Shown here in pieces: positions 36,638 through 45,265 of a stretch of 64,000 nt of DNA (the stretch's first letter is position 1; each line of letters starts with the position of its first letter). The position numbers and the translations under genes were made by a program. Source of the stretch: Gramella sp. AN32 (GTDB lineage Bacteria > Bacteroidota > Bacteroidia > Flavobacteriales > Flavobacteriaceae); contig NZ_QEYO01000002.1 of NCBI RefSeq assembly GCF_023718305.1, forward strand, positions 62,001 to 126,000, read 5' to 3'. The notes under the pieces are model-generated. The model ran no database searches. It saw only the letters and a list, made by a program, of their open reading frames with translations, and had not been told where the DNA came from.

Positions 36638-37752
36638 GTTGTTGCTAATTCTGCCAGTTCCTGCCCTACTTTACTTCCTATGGCGATGCCCATGCCTCCC
36701 AGGCGTACCCCGCAATATACATTTGGGGATAATTCCTTAACGATAGGATCTTTGGTTTGGCCTACTCCCATAATTCCGCTCCAGGATCTTTCGATCTCAA
36801 AAGCAGTTGTTGGAAGAATAGTTGTTTTTAATAGTTCGTTTAATTTATTCTGAATAAGTTCTGTTAAGCCATTTTTATCGGTTTCTTCGGTCTTAAAATC
36901 CAAATTCCTTCCCCCGCCAAAAAGCACCCGCTTTCCGATATTCCTAAAATAATAATATCCTTTATCTAAATGAAACGTGCCCTTAAATGGCAAATTTTGA
37001 ATCGGTTGTGTTATCAAAACCTGGGCCCGAGCCGGTTTTACTTCAGGAATATTGAGTCGGGAAGCAAATCCATTCGTGGCAATAAGCAGTTTTTTCGTTT
37101 TTATACGGAAATTTTCAGTGATGACCTCAACATCGTTTTCATTATTCTGGAATGTTTTTACCTCTACATTATTTAGGATCCGGATACCTTCCGATTGGAC
37201 TTTTTTTACCAGCGCACTCATCATTTTCCCTGTATCGATCTGCCCTTCAAATTTGCTATATACAAGTTGAGGCTGGATTCTTTTAAATCTGAAGCTGTTC
37301 TGCTTTACCGAAAAAACCTCTGCATTGAAAACTGGAAACAAGGTTTTATTGATCTTACCTAAAGAGTCCAAACATTCTTCATAGAGTAGTGTATCTTCTT
37401 CAGTAAAAAGTTCATATCCTCCATAAGACTGAAAATCGATGACTTTATCCCCCAAATTTTGCCGCAATAGTTCCAAACCCTGAACCCGTCTTTTTACCAA
37501 TGCGACCACATCCTCTTCCGGCTGATTTTTCAGATCTTCCAAAATTTCAGAAACGCTTCCAAAACAGGCAAATCCGGCATTTTTGGTGCTGGCCCCTTCC
37601 GGCAGCATTCCTTTTTCAAAAATTAAAATTTTAGCCTTTTCATACTTCTTTCTTAAATGTAGCGCAGCGTTTAAACCGGTAATTCCGCTACCTATAATTA
37701 AAAAGTCGATCTCAGAAAACCAGGTATCGGCTTCCCAAAAAGATAAATTCAT
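36634..37752 (-). CDS. FAD-dependent oxidoreductase (DAO family)
   Basis: This 372-residue flavoprotein has the dinucleotide-binding motif IIGSGITGLNAALHL near the N terminus, IFEKGMLPEGASTKNAGFA (the FAD/substrate loop seen in glycine/D-amino-acid oxidases), and a C-terminal GVRLGGMGIAIGSKVG that closes the flavin site. The substrate is unknown; amino-acid or amine oxidation is the usual family chemistry. It is the first gene of an operon with mtgA and the GreA-like gene. Confidence 0.85.
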   Translation of the reverse strand: MNLSFWEADTWFSEIDFLIIGSGITGLNAALHLRKKYEKAKILIFEKGMLPEGASTKNAGFACFGSVSEILEDLKNQPEEDVVALVKRRVQGLELLRQNLGDKVIDFQSYGGYELFTEEDTLLYEECLDSLGKINKTLFPVFNAEVFSVKQNSFRFKRIQPQLVYSKFEGQIDTGKMMSALVKKVQSEGIRILNNVEVKTFQNNENDVEVITENFRIKTKKLLIATNGFASRLNIPEVKPARAQVLITQPIQNLPFKGTFHLDKGYYYFRNIGKRVLFGGGRNLDFKTEETDKNGLTELIQNKLNELLKTTILPTTAFEIERSWSGIMGVGQTKDPIVKELSPNVYCGVRLGGMGIAIGSKVGQELAELATT

Positions 37753-37793
37753 AGCTTGGTTTTAAAGAATTGAAATTACAAAAAGTGAAGCAT

Positions 37794-37816
37794 AAAAAAC
37801 CCCGGTAAAACCGGGG
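37794..37816 (-). terminator. Intrinsic terminator after accC
   Basis: On the minus strand CCCCGGTTTTACCGGGG is followed by six T residues, directly after the accC stop codon. Confidence 0.88.
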
Positions 37817-37822
37817 CTGTTA

Positions 37823-39181
37823 TTATTCTCCTGCTACTTCCTGAGGTTTCATTTTAAAATCCTCCATAAATTTGGTGGTATAATTCCCTTCAATATATTT
37901 TGGATCGTCCATAAGCTGCCTGTGGAACGGAATGGTTGTTTTAATCCCTTCAATTACAAATTCATCAAGCGCACGCTTCATTTTATTGATCGCTTCTTCA
38001 CGGGTTTGTGCCGTTGTGATCAGTTTAGCGATCATGGAATCATAGTTCGGCGGAATTACATAACCACTGTACACGTGGGTATCAATTCGCACTCCATGAC
38101 CTCCAGGAGCGTGTAGATTTGTGATCTTTCCCGGGGAGGGCCTAAAGCCATGATATGGATCTTCGGCATTTATCCTACACTCTATAGAATGCAACTGGGG
38201 AAAATAATTTTTTCCTGAAATAGGAACCCCGGCAGCAACAAGGATCTGTTCGCGAATTAAGTCATAGTCTATTACCTGTTCGGTAATAGGATGCTCTACC
38301 TGAATACGTGTATTCATTTCCATAAAATAGAAATTCCTGTGTTTATCTACTAGAAATTCTATAGTCCCGGCACCTTCATATTTTATATATTCCGCAGCTT
38401 TTACAGCGGCCTCACCCATTTTTTCCCGAAGCGTATCCGTCATAAATGGCGAAGGGGTTTCTTCGGTTAATTTCTGGTGACGACGTTGTATGGAGCAGTC
38501 CCTTTCTGATAAGTGACAGGCTTTACCGCTGCTATCACCTACAATCTGGATCTCGATATGGCGTGGCTCTTCGATGAGTTTTTCCATGTACATCCCGTCA
38601 TTCCCAAAAGATGCAGCTGCTTCCTGGCGGGCAGAATCCCACGCATCCTGAAGATTTTCTTCTTTCCATACAGCGCGCATACCTTTTCCTCCACCGCCGG
38701 CCGTAGCCTTCAGCATCACAGGGTAACCAACTTCCTTGGCTAATTTGATGCATTCTTTAAAATCCTTGATAATTCCTTCGGAACCAGGAACACAGGGTAC
38801 ACCTGCAGCGCGCATAGTCGCTTTGGCCGTGGCCTTATCTCCCATTTTGCTAATCATTTCAGCAGAAGCTCCAATGAATTTGATTTTATGTTCTTCACAA
38901 ATTTTTGAAAATTTTGCGTTTTCAGATAGGAATCCGTATCCCGGATGTATGGCATCTGCATTGGTAATTTCCGCAGCAGCGATTATATTAGAGATTTTTA
39001 GATACGAAAGATTACTGGGAGGAGGACCAATACATACCGCCTCATCAGCAAATCTTACATGTAGGCTTTCCGCATCGGCAGTTGAATAAACCGCCACGGT
39101 TTTGATGCCCATTTCTTTACAGGTGCGAATAACACGAAGTGCAATTTCCCCCCTGTTTGCAATCAATATTTTTTTAAACAT
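37823..39181 (-). CDS. accC: Acetyl-CoA carboxylase, biotin carboxylase subunit
   Basis: This ATP-grasp enzyme carboxylates the biotin on AccB in the first step of fatty-acid synthesis. The 452-residue protein has [16 protein letters not shown] at the N terminus, the ATP lid [21 protein letters not shown], and the catalytic [15 protein letters not shown] segment. Its length is standard. It is the last gene of the run DUF177-rpmF-fabH-accB-accC. Confidence 0.97.
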   Translation of the reverse strand: MFKKILIANRGEIALRVIRTCKEMGIKTVAVYSTADAESLHVRFADEAVCIGPPPSNLSYLKISNIIAAAEITNADAIHPGYGFLSENAKFSKICEEHKIKFIGASAEMISKMGDKATAKATMRAAGVPCVPGSEGIIKDFKECIKLAKEVGYPVMLKATAGGGGKGMRAVWKEENLQDAWDSARQEAAASFGNDGMYMEKLIEEPRHIEIQIVGDSSGKACHLSERDCSIQRRHQKLTEETPSPFMTDTLREKMGEAAVKAAEYIKYEGAGTIEFLVDKHRNFYFMEMNTRIQVEHPITEQVIDYDLIREQILVAAGVPISGKNYFPQLHSIECRINAEDPYHGFRPSPGKITNLHAPGGHGVRIDTHVYSGYVIPPNYDSMIAKLITTAQTREEAINKMKRALDEFVIEGIKTTIPFHRQLMDDPKYIEGNYTTKFMEDFKMKPQEVAGE

Positions 39182-39239
39182 ACCTATTTGCTTTTAAATT
39201 CTGAAGTTTGGTGCCTTCAGTTACTAAAATGGGCAGTAA

Positions 39240-39746
39240 TTAAGATGGATCTACTAAGAAAAGTGGCTGGTCAAACTCTACCGGAGAAGAATCATCCACT
39301 AAAACTTTTACAATTTTTCCTGAAACTTCACTTTCAATTTCATTGAAGAGTTTCATCGCTTCGATCACGCACAATACATCACCTACTTTTACGCTGTCCC
39401 CAACTTCCACAAAAACTGTTTTATCTGGAGAAGGTTTTCTATAGAACGTCCCAATGATTGGAGATTTAACGGTTATATATTTTGTATTATCTTCTTTAGG
39501 GGCAGCAGCGTCTACTGAAGCTGCACCAGCATCCTGGGCTGGAGCGGCAGGTGCTTGCGTTTGTTGAACCGGCATTTGCTGTGACATTTGGCCAGCCATA
39601 GGTACCTGCTGAACAATTGTGGTTTCCCTATCTTCGCCGGAACCTGTTTTAATGGTGATTTTTATATCCCCGGTTTCCAGTTTAACCTCGCTTGCACCAG
39701 ATTTAGCTACAAACTTTATAAGATTTTGAATCTCTTTAATGTCCAT
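39240..39746 (-). CDS. accB: Acetyl-CoA carboxylase, biotin carboxyl carrier protein
   Basis: This 168-residue protein carries biotin between AccC and the transferase. The N-terminal helix region (MDIKEIQNLIKFVAKSGAS) is followed by an Ala/Pro/Gln-rich linker (about 75-105) and a biotinyl domain with the lysine in VIEAMKLFNEIE. I chose ATG 39746; the longer frame from 39827 would overlap fabH. The gene lies 16 bases after fabH and 58 before accC. Confidence 0.95.
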   Translation of the reverse strand: MDIKEIQNLIKFVAKSGASEVKLETGDIKITIKTGSGEDRETTIVQQVPMAGQMSQQMPVQQTQAPAAPAQDAGAASVDAAAPKEDNTKYITVKSPIIGTFYRKPSPDKTVFVEVGDSVKVGDVLCVIEAMKLFNEIESEVSGKIVKVLVDDSSPVEFDQPLFLVDPS

Positions 39747-39762
39747 AATATTGTATTGGTTT

Positions 39763-40761
39763 TTAAGAGTTGTATGCCCATTTAAGATAAGCGGCCCCCC
39801 AAGTGAACCCGCCACCAAATGAGGCAAAAATTAAATTATCTCCTTTTTTAAAGTTTTTTTCAAAGTCGCTTAATAACAAAGGTAAGGTAGCAGCAGTGGT
39901 ATTCCCATATCTTTCAATGTTCATTAAAACCTTACTATCGTCATTTAAATTCATTCTATTGGCTGTCGCATCGATGATCCTCTTATTCGCCTGGTGAGCT
40001 ACCAGCCAGTCCACATCGGTGTTTTCCAGGTTATTTCGTTTCATGATCTGCTCGCTTACATCAGCCATATTGGAAACCGCAAATTTGAAAACAGTTTTAC
40101 CATCCTGTCTTACATAATGTAATTTATCTGCTACAGTTTGTTGTGTTGGAGGCATTAAAGAACCACCGGCGGCAATATTGAGGGACTGCCTTCCAATAGA
40201 ATCACTTCTTAATATTTCATCCTGTAAACCGTATCCTTCCGTATTAGGTTCCATTAAGACCGCACCAGCGCCATCTCCAAAGATGATGCAGGTAGTCCTG
40301 TCTTCGTAGTCTATAATAGAAGACATTTTATCGGCACCTATAACAAGTACCTTTTTATATCGGCCACATTCTATGTAAGCAGCAGCAGTAGACATTCCAT
40401 ATAAAAATGAAGAGCAGGCGGCCTGTAAATCATAAGCAAATGCATTTACAGCCCCAATCTCTGAGGCTACATGCACACCTGTGGCAGCAACCGGTAAATC
40501 TGGAGTAACGGTCCCTAAAATAATCAGGTCTATTTCTTCCGGATTAAGATTTGTTTTTTGAAGCAAATCTTTAGCTGCCTGAATCGCTAAATAAGAGGTT
40601 CCTTTAGTTGGGTCTTTTAGAATTCTTCTTTCTTTAATTCCCGTCCTGCTGGTTATCCATTCATCATTTGTATCAACCATTTTTTCCAGCATTTTGTTGG
40701 TTAACACATCTTCCGGCACATAAGCACCTACAGCGGTAATAGCTGCTGTAATTTTACTCAT
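39763..40761 (-). CDS. fabH: 3-oxoacyl-ACP synthase III
   Basis: This enzyme starts fatty-acid synthesis by condensing an acyl-CoA with malonyl-ACP. The 332-residue protein has catalytic Cys116 in YDLQAACSSFLYG, His in VDWLVAHQANKRI and Asn in RYGNTTAATLPLLL, a complete triad. SRTGIKERRI is the conserved FabH N-terminal motif. In this branch the primer may be branched, but the sequence does not decide that. Confidence 0.95.
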   Translation of the reverse strand: MSKITAAITAVGAYVPEDVLTNKMLEKMVDTNDEWITSRTGIKERRILKDPTKGTSYLAIQAAKDLLQKTNLNPEEIDLIILGTVTPDLPVAATGVHVASEIGAVNAFAYDLQAACSSFLYGMSTAAAYIECGRYKKVLVIGADKMSSIIDYEDRTTCIIFGDGAGAVLMEPNTEGYGLQDEILRSDSIGRQSLNIAAGGSLMPPTQQTVADKLHYVRQDGKTVFKFAVSNMADVSEQIMKRNNLENTDVDWLVAHQANKRIIDATANRMNLNDDSKVLMNIERYGNTTAATLPLLLSDFEKNFKKGDNLIFASFGGGFTWGAAYLKWAYNS

Positions 40762-40877
40762 AAAATAAAATTTGATTCTGCAGATTTGCTTTCGTGGTTC
40801 TTAAAAACCATCATAGAAAAGTACTAAATTTAATCGAAATGGGTTGCAAATTAAGCTCTTTTTGCGACTTATTCAAC

Positions 40878-40909
40878 AAAAAACAAAAAACTCCCACTAT
40901 GTGAGAGTT
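40878..40909 (-). terminator. Terminator or attenuator between rpmF and fabH
   Basis: On the minus strand CTCTCAC pairs with GTGGGAG (one G-T pair) around ATA, followed by a T-rich tract. As it lies inside the rpmF-fabH order, partial read-through would set fabH-accBC levels relative to rpmF. Confidence 0.65.
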
Positions 40910-40938
40910 TCTATTTTAGAATAAAGCTCTATATAAGT

Positions 40939-41136
40939 TTAAGCTTCTACTTCTTCAGCATTATCAATTAAAACCTGACCACGGTAATAAAGTTTACCTT
41001 CATGCCAGTGAGCCCTGTGATAAAGGTGAGCTTCTCCAGTTACTGCATCTACGGCAATTTTTGGAGCAGTAGCTTTATAATGTGTTCTTCTCTTATCTCT
41101 TCTGGTTTTCGAGATTTTTCTCTTTGGATGTGCCAT
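40939..41136 (-). CDS. rpmF: 50S ribosomal protein L32, cysteine-free form
   Basis: This 65-residue ribosomal protein has the L32 N terminus [17 protein letters not shown]. The four zinc-binding cysteines of many L32 proteins are absent (the region reads [16 protein letters not shown]), so this is the zinc-independent form. It lies 13 bases after the DUF177 gene, the usual pairing, and before fabH. Confidence 0.95.
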   Translation of the reverse strand: MAHPKRKISKTRRDKRRTHYKATAPKIAVDAVTGEAHLYHRAHWHEGKLYYRGQVLIDNAEEVEA

Positions 41137-41149
41137 GGCTTCCTATTAA

Positions 41150-41686
41150 TTATTCGTTTAGTAAATTTTTTAACTTATCCCAGCGAGGATCTATTCCATC
41201 CTCATTTTTATTTTTCTGATTTTTCAAACTTAGTTCTTCAAGTTTGTCAAGTACATCAGATTCTAAAGTTCCGTCTTCAACACCCGGATGAATTCGTTTT
41301 TGCGGCACTCCCAGCACCACTAATTCGTAAACATACTGCTGAACATTTACTTCATATTCACCGTGTGGCAATATTAGCAAATCTTCATCTTCGTTATTGA
41401 AATCATCTCCAAATTTGATCACCAGAAAAAGTTCATTTTCAACCGGCTGATCGTAAGGTTCGTTGGTGACATCGCAATTTACATTTACGGTCCCTGTTGC
41501 TTTAAAAGTTAACTCCATCATGGTGTTTTTCTTTTCAAACAACAAATCTACCTTTACATTAGAACTATTAAATTCGTCGTACTCAAAATGTTCAAAGAAC
41601 TCGTTATCTAACTCATACTCAAACTGGTGTTTCCCAAGTTTTAATCCCTTAAATGGGATTGTGAACTCTTTTAGATTCCCCATCAT
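41150..41686 (-). CDS. DUF177 (YceD-family) protein
   Basis: This 178-residue protein is of the YceD/DUF177 family, found upstream of rpmF in most bacteria and linked to large-subunit rRNA maturation. It shows the GTVNVNCDVTNEPYDQPVE core, where classical members have a C-x2-C...T-R pattern, then an acidic stretch with LLILPHGEYEVNVQQYVYELV, and a C-terminal DPRWDKLKNLL. The start may be either of two consecutive ATGs. A -7 box lies about 40 bases upstream. Confidence 0.88.
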   Translation of the reverse strand: MMGNLKEFTIPFKGLKLGKHQFEYELDNEFFEHFEYDEFNSSNVKVDLLFEKKNTMMELTFKATGTVNVNCDVTNEPYDQPVENELFLVIKFGDDFNNEDEDLLILPHGEYEVNVQQYVYELVVLGVPQKRIHPGVEDGTLESDVLDKLEELSLKNQKNKNEDGIDPRWDKLKNLLNE

Positions 41687-41727
41687 TCGTCAGTTTTGAG
41701 CGCCCTAGCTTTCCGTTAAGGCGGGTG

Positions 41728-41735
41728 CAAAGATA
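41728..41735 (-). promoter_or_regulatory. -7 box for the DUF177-rpmF-fabH-accBC run
   Basis: On the minus strand this reads TATCTTTG, a full TAnnTTTG match; transcription would start near 41722. Confidence 0.5.
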
Positions 41736-41778
41736 TAAAAATTAATGAATTATGAAGTTTTTATAAACAATTTTTTGT

Positions 41779-42825
41779 TTATAGCTTTCTGCCCTGTTTT
41801 TTAAGCGGATTCTCGGTTAACCTCATATATTCCTGCCGGGCTTTATAAATTTCCAGCGCTTTAAAAACTGCTTCTTTAAAGGAATTAATATTGGCTTCAT
41901 TTTTTCCTGCAATTTCAAAAGCGGTTCCATGATCTGGTGAAGTTCTAACTTTATTTAGTCCTGCAGTGAAATTCACCCCTCTTCCAAAGCTAAGGGTTTT
42001 AAACGGAATTAATCCCTGGTCGTGGTACGAAGCGATAACTGCATCAAAATTCTTATAATTCTTCGTTCCGAAAAAACTATCTGCCGAATAAGGTCCAAAA
42101 ACCAGTTCGCCCCTATCTTTTATCTTCTGGATAGTTGGTTTCAGGATTTCTTCATCTTCTTTACCAATCACACCATTGTCACCACTATGTGGATTGATTC
42201 CTAAGACTGCGATCTTCGGCTTTTCCACTCGAAAATCCTGCTTTAGCGTTCTGCTGATAATACCTATTTTCTTTTCAATCAAATCTGGGGTAATTACCTC
42301 AGAAATATCTTTTAGGGCTACATGATCTGTTAGTAAACCAACTTTAAGATCATCAGTGATCATGAGCATTAAACTTTCACCATCTAATTCTTTCGCTAAA
42401 TAATCGGTATGTCCAGGAAAATTAAATTGATCAGATTGAATAGTATGTTTATTAATAGGCGCAGTTACTAAAACATCTATATGATCTTTTTTTAGAGCTT
42501 CCGTAGCAGCTTCTAAGGATTTAAAAGCATACGTACCAATTTCATTATCTTCTTCCCCAAAATTGATATTAACATTTTCCTTCCAGACATTTACCACATT
42601 AATTTTGCCATCAATGGCTTTATCTGCTGAATCTATTCCCTGAAAATTAAGGCCTAAATTATAGTGCTTTTTGAGAAAATTGATAATCTTGGAATTGGCA
42701 AAAATCACCGGGGTACAAAAATCCAGCATCCTGGAATCATCAAAGGTTTTAAGCACTATTTCACTCCCAATTCCATTTAAATCCCCAATGCTAATTCCTA
42801 ATTTGATTATTTCATCCTGTTTCAT
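41779..42825 (-). CDS. pdxA: 4-hydroxythreonine-4-phosphate dehydrogenase
   Basis: This enzyme acts in the deoxyxylulose-dependent pathway to pyridoxal phosphate. The 348-residue protein has GISIGDLNGIGSEIV at the N terminus, TAPINKHTIQ, the metal-binding His in PGHTDYLA and ASYHDQGLIPFK, and a C-terminal VRTSPDHGTAFEIAG. I set the start at ATG 42825; the longer frame from 42861 would begin inside the promoter. It is divergent from ribE. Confidence 0.94.
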   Translation of the reverse strand: MKQDEIIKLGISIGDLNGIGSEIVLKTFDDSRMLDFCTPVIFANSKIINFLKKHYNLGLNFQGIDSADKAIDGKINVVNVWKENVNINFGEEDNEIGTYAFKSLEAATEALKKDHIDVLVTAPINKHTIQSDQFNFPGHTDYLAKELDGESLMLMITDDLKVGLLTDHVALKDISEVITPDLIEKKIGIISRTLKQDFRVEKPKIAVLGINPHSGDNGVIGKEDEEILKPTIQKIKDRGELVFGPYSADSFFGTKNYKNFDAVIASYHDQGLIPFKTLSFGRGVNFTAGLNKVRTSPDHGTAFEIAGKNEANINSFKEAVFKALEIYKARQEYMRLTENPLKKQGRKL

Positions 42826-42860
42826 AAATCTTCCCGATATAAAATTTTTACTTTTATACA

Positions 42861-42868
42861 CAAATGTA
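42861..42868 (-). promoter_or_regulatory. -7 box for pdxA
   Basis: On the minus strand this reads TACATTTG, a full match. A plus-strand TACTTTTA at 42849-42856 (one mismatch) may serve ribE, giving two overlapping divergent promoters. Confidence 0.5.
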
Positions 42869-42888
42869 ACTTATTATTATAAAAAAGT

Positions 42889-43476
42889 ATGTTCACGGGA
42901 ATAATTGAAGAAGTTGGAATTGTCAAAAAATTAGTGCCTGAAGGCGAGAATTTACATATTGAAGTTTATGCTAATATGGCGTCAGAATTAAAAATTGACC
43001 AGAGTGTTGCCCATAATGGGGTTTGTCTTACCGTAGTTTCTAAGTCTGAAAATTCTTATACCGTTACCGCTATTTCTGAAACCCTTAAAAAAACAAACCT
43101 TATTAATCTTTCTGAAAATTCCAGCATAAACCTTGAAAGGGGCATGAAGCTGGGTGACAGGCTGGATGGTCACATTGTCCAGGGCCATGTAGACCAAACT
43201 GCTATTTGTAAAAAAATCACTGAAGAAAATGGTAGTTGGATTTTTACATTTGCCTATGATCCTAAAATTGGCAATATCACCATCGAAAAGGGATCTATCA
43301 CCGTTAATGGTGTGAGCCTTACCGTGGTTGATTCAAAAAAGCATGAATTTAGCGTTGCTATAATACCTTATACCTATAAACATACCACCTTCGGAAGGAT
43401 TCAAAAAGGGGATACCGTTAATCTTGAATTTGATGTGATTGGGAAGTATGTAAAACGCCTTACTATGAAAAACTAG
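42889..43476 (+). CDS. ribE: Riboflavin synthase, alpha chain
   Basis: This enzyme dismutates two lumazines to riboflavin. The 195-residue protein shows the two-fold lumazine-binding repeat: MFTGIIEEVG and NGVCLTVVS in the first half, GHIVQGHVDQ and NGVSLTVVD in the second. Its length is slightly short of the usual 200-215, but both repeats are complete. The stop region overlaps the convergent small gene by four bases. Confidence 0.95.
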   Translation: MFTGIIEEVGIVKKLVPEGENLHIEVYANMASELKIDQSVAHNGVCLTVVSKSENSYTVTAISETLKKTNLINLSENSSINLERGMKLGDRLDGHIVQGHVDQTAICKKITEENGSWIFTFAYDPKIGNITIEKGSITVNGVSLTVVDSKKHEFSVAIIPYTYKHTTFGRIQKGDTVNLEFDVIGKYVKRLTMKN

Positions 43477-43742
43477 GAGACTTTAAAGTCCCTCATCTTA
43501 TAACAACCGTACATCACCCCTATTCCCATGAGGATATATACATAATCGTCAATTGGTAAGCATAATCCTACAGGAGGTGGAATAGTTGGTCTGTTTCCAC
43601 TATTGCCATTATTTCCCGGGGCGCATGGAGGGCCTCTCTGGGCTTCTTTTTGGGGAGCGGGCGGATTGTTTTGAGCATAACAGGAAATAGCCATACCTAT
43701 GGCTAGAACCAATAATAATAGGATATTCCTGTAATTTTTCAT
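43473..43742 (-). CDS. Small secreted protein with a PID-type C-terminal anchor
   Basis: This 89-residue protein has a signal peptide (to about CYAQ, residue 24), a short proline- and glycine-rich segment with two cysteines, and a C-terminal tripartite tail. The tail is a conserved-looking PIDDYVY, a hydrophobic helix (ILMGIGVMYG) and a basic end (KMRDF). Flavobacteria encode many such proteins ending in PID plus a helix plus basic residues, which I recall being described as a PID-CTERM-like sorting tail. The mature part is tiny, so function is unknown. Confidence 0.65.
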   Translation of the reverse strand: MKNYRNILLLLVLAIGMAISCYAQNNPPAPQKEAQRGPPCAPGNNGNSGNRPTIPPPVGLCLPIDDYVYILMGIGVMYGCYKMRDFKVS

Positions 43743-44065
43743 GGTTAGTATTAAATCCTAAAACACTCAATGAAAACAACAAATTATGCGCCTAAAACAC
43801 CAAAGTAAGAATTTTCAAGCATTGAATATAGATAAATTCCTTTAAAACAGAATTTAATCGTTTAAAAACTTAAATACATCTACGTATTCTTTAAGGAGAC
43901 GGATTGAAAATTCTGATACTTACTACTTTAATTTTTTTGATACCAATAATTTTTAACTTCAAATTTATTGAATAACCCAATACAATTCAAAAATACGTTT
44001 TAATTTTTCGAGAGGTTAAATTTCTTAATTATTAGGGAGATAGTACTTATTGTTAATGATCACGA
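43743..44065. other. AT-rich gap without a supported feature
   Basis: I see no reading frame, clear terminator or repeat here. It separates two minus-strand genes: the AraC-type regulator to its right and the small secreted protein to its left. Confidence 0.3.
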
Positions 44066-45091
44066 TTATATATTTTTTTGCCTGGAAGCGCGAACTATTT
44101 TTGGGGAAACATTGTAGCGTTGTTTAAAAATTTTAGAAAAATGACTTCTGCTATTTAGTCCCACTGCATAAACAATTTCGCTTATTGATTTATTGGTGTG
44201 CAATAAAAGGTTCATCGCTCTCTCTAACCTTTTCGTTTGAATATACTCATTAACCGTTTGATTAAATAAAATTTTAAAGCCTTCCTGTAACTTAGCTTCA
44301 GAAATATCCACAACTCGGGCCATCTCGCTAATATTCCCTAACTCTTCCAAATTATTTTCGATGGTATAAATAACCTGATTGATCTTTTTTAGGTCATGTT
44401 CCCTAACAACAATCTGGCCATTTTCACCTTGGAGGTCATCCTTATAAAGCATCATCATATAGGAAAGTAATTCCAGTGATTTCGCCCCGTAGAAAATAGT
44501 TCGTTCCAAACCTTTAGATTTAAAGGAATCAATCTCATCAGCCAGATAAGCCATTTTTAAACTGTATTGTGTATGGTGGTAAAGGGTTCTTAAAGCGTTG
44601 GTATCTGCGAATATATTATGATAAATTTCACCCATTTGTTCTAAGGGAAAGGTTAGTTGATCTACGAACCTTTCTCTCTCTATATCCAGAAATTTAAGAT
44701 GGATGCTGCTGCCTTGCTTAAATAGGAACTTATTTCCGCTTTGGTAATTCGAACCTAAGATTAGTGATTGTCCATCAGAAATTTCATGGGTAATATCTTC
44801 ATTGCTAAAATAATGTTGAAAATTCCCCTGTATACAATACACAAATTTGAAAGGATGAATAGATTGGGATGAAAAATTAAAGCAGGTGTCCTCTTTCATT
44901 TCAAACTTAAAGGTGAACAGTCCCACACCATTTGGAAAATTAATTCCTCTTACAAGGCCTCTTCCAATAGATTTTGGAAAGCGCATCATATACTCTCCAA
45001 AATTATCTTCATATTCAACGTGGCAACTTTTTGCTAAACTTTTAACAATCCCTTTGGCCGGAATTTCTTTAAGTTCAAAAATTCTCATCAC
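44066..45091 (-). CDS. AraC-family transcriptional regulator
   Basis: This 341-residue regulator has an N-terminal sensing half without a clear known domain and a C-terminal pair of helix-turn-helix motifs: LGNISEMARVVDISEAKLQE and the AraC signature SISEIVYAVGLNSRSHFSKI. The end RYNVSPKIVR is typical (usually SP...R). The overall pattern resembles PchR-type regulators. It is divergent from the five-gene glycosyltransferase cluster, with about 175 bases between, so it may control that cluster; this is inferred from position. Confidence 0.85.
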   Translation of the reverse strand: MMRIFELKEIPAKGIVKSLAKSCHVEYEDNFGEYMMRFPKSIGRGLVRGINFPNGVGLFTFKFEMKEDTCFNFSSQSIHPFKFVYCIQGNFQHYFSNEDITHEISDGQSLILGSNYQSGNKFLFKQGSSIHLKFLDIERERFVDQLTFPLEQMGEIYHNIFADTNALRTLYHHTQYSLKMAYLADEIDSFKSKGLERTIFYGAKSLELLSYMMMLYKDDLQGENGQIVVREHDLKKINQVIYTIENNLEELGNISEMARVVDISEAKLQEGFKILFNQTVNEYIQTKRLERAMNLLLHTNKSISEIVYAVGLNSRSHFSKIFKQRYNVSPKIVRASRQKNI

Positions 45092-45265
45092 TATTATTTT
45101 CTTTTTTTTTAATCCTACTCTAAAGTATTAACAGAAAATTAGAGACAGCCATAGTCAGACGTTAAACCTTTCACAAAGCACTGAAAATCATTAAAGTTAA
45201 AGGCAAAATCGCACAAATTAAAACTGCTTAAAATGGAATTTTATAAAAAATGATTGCGCGTTTTA

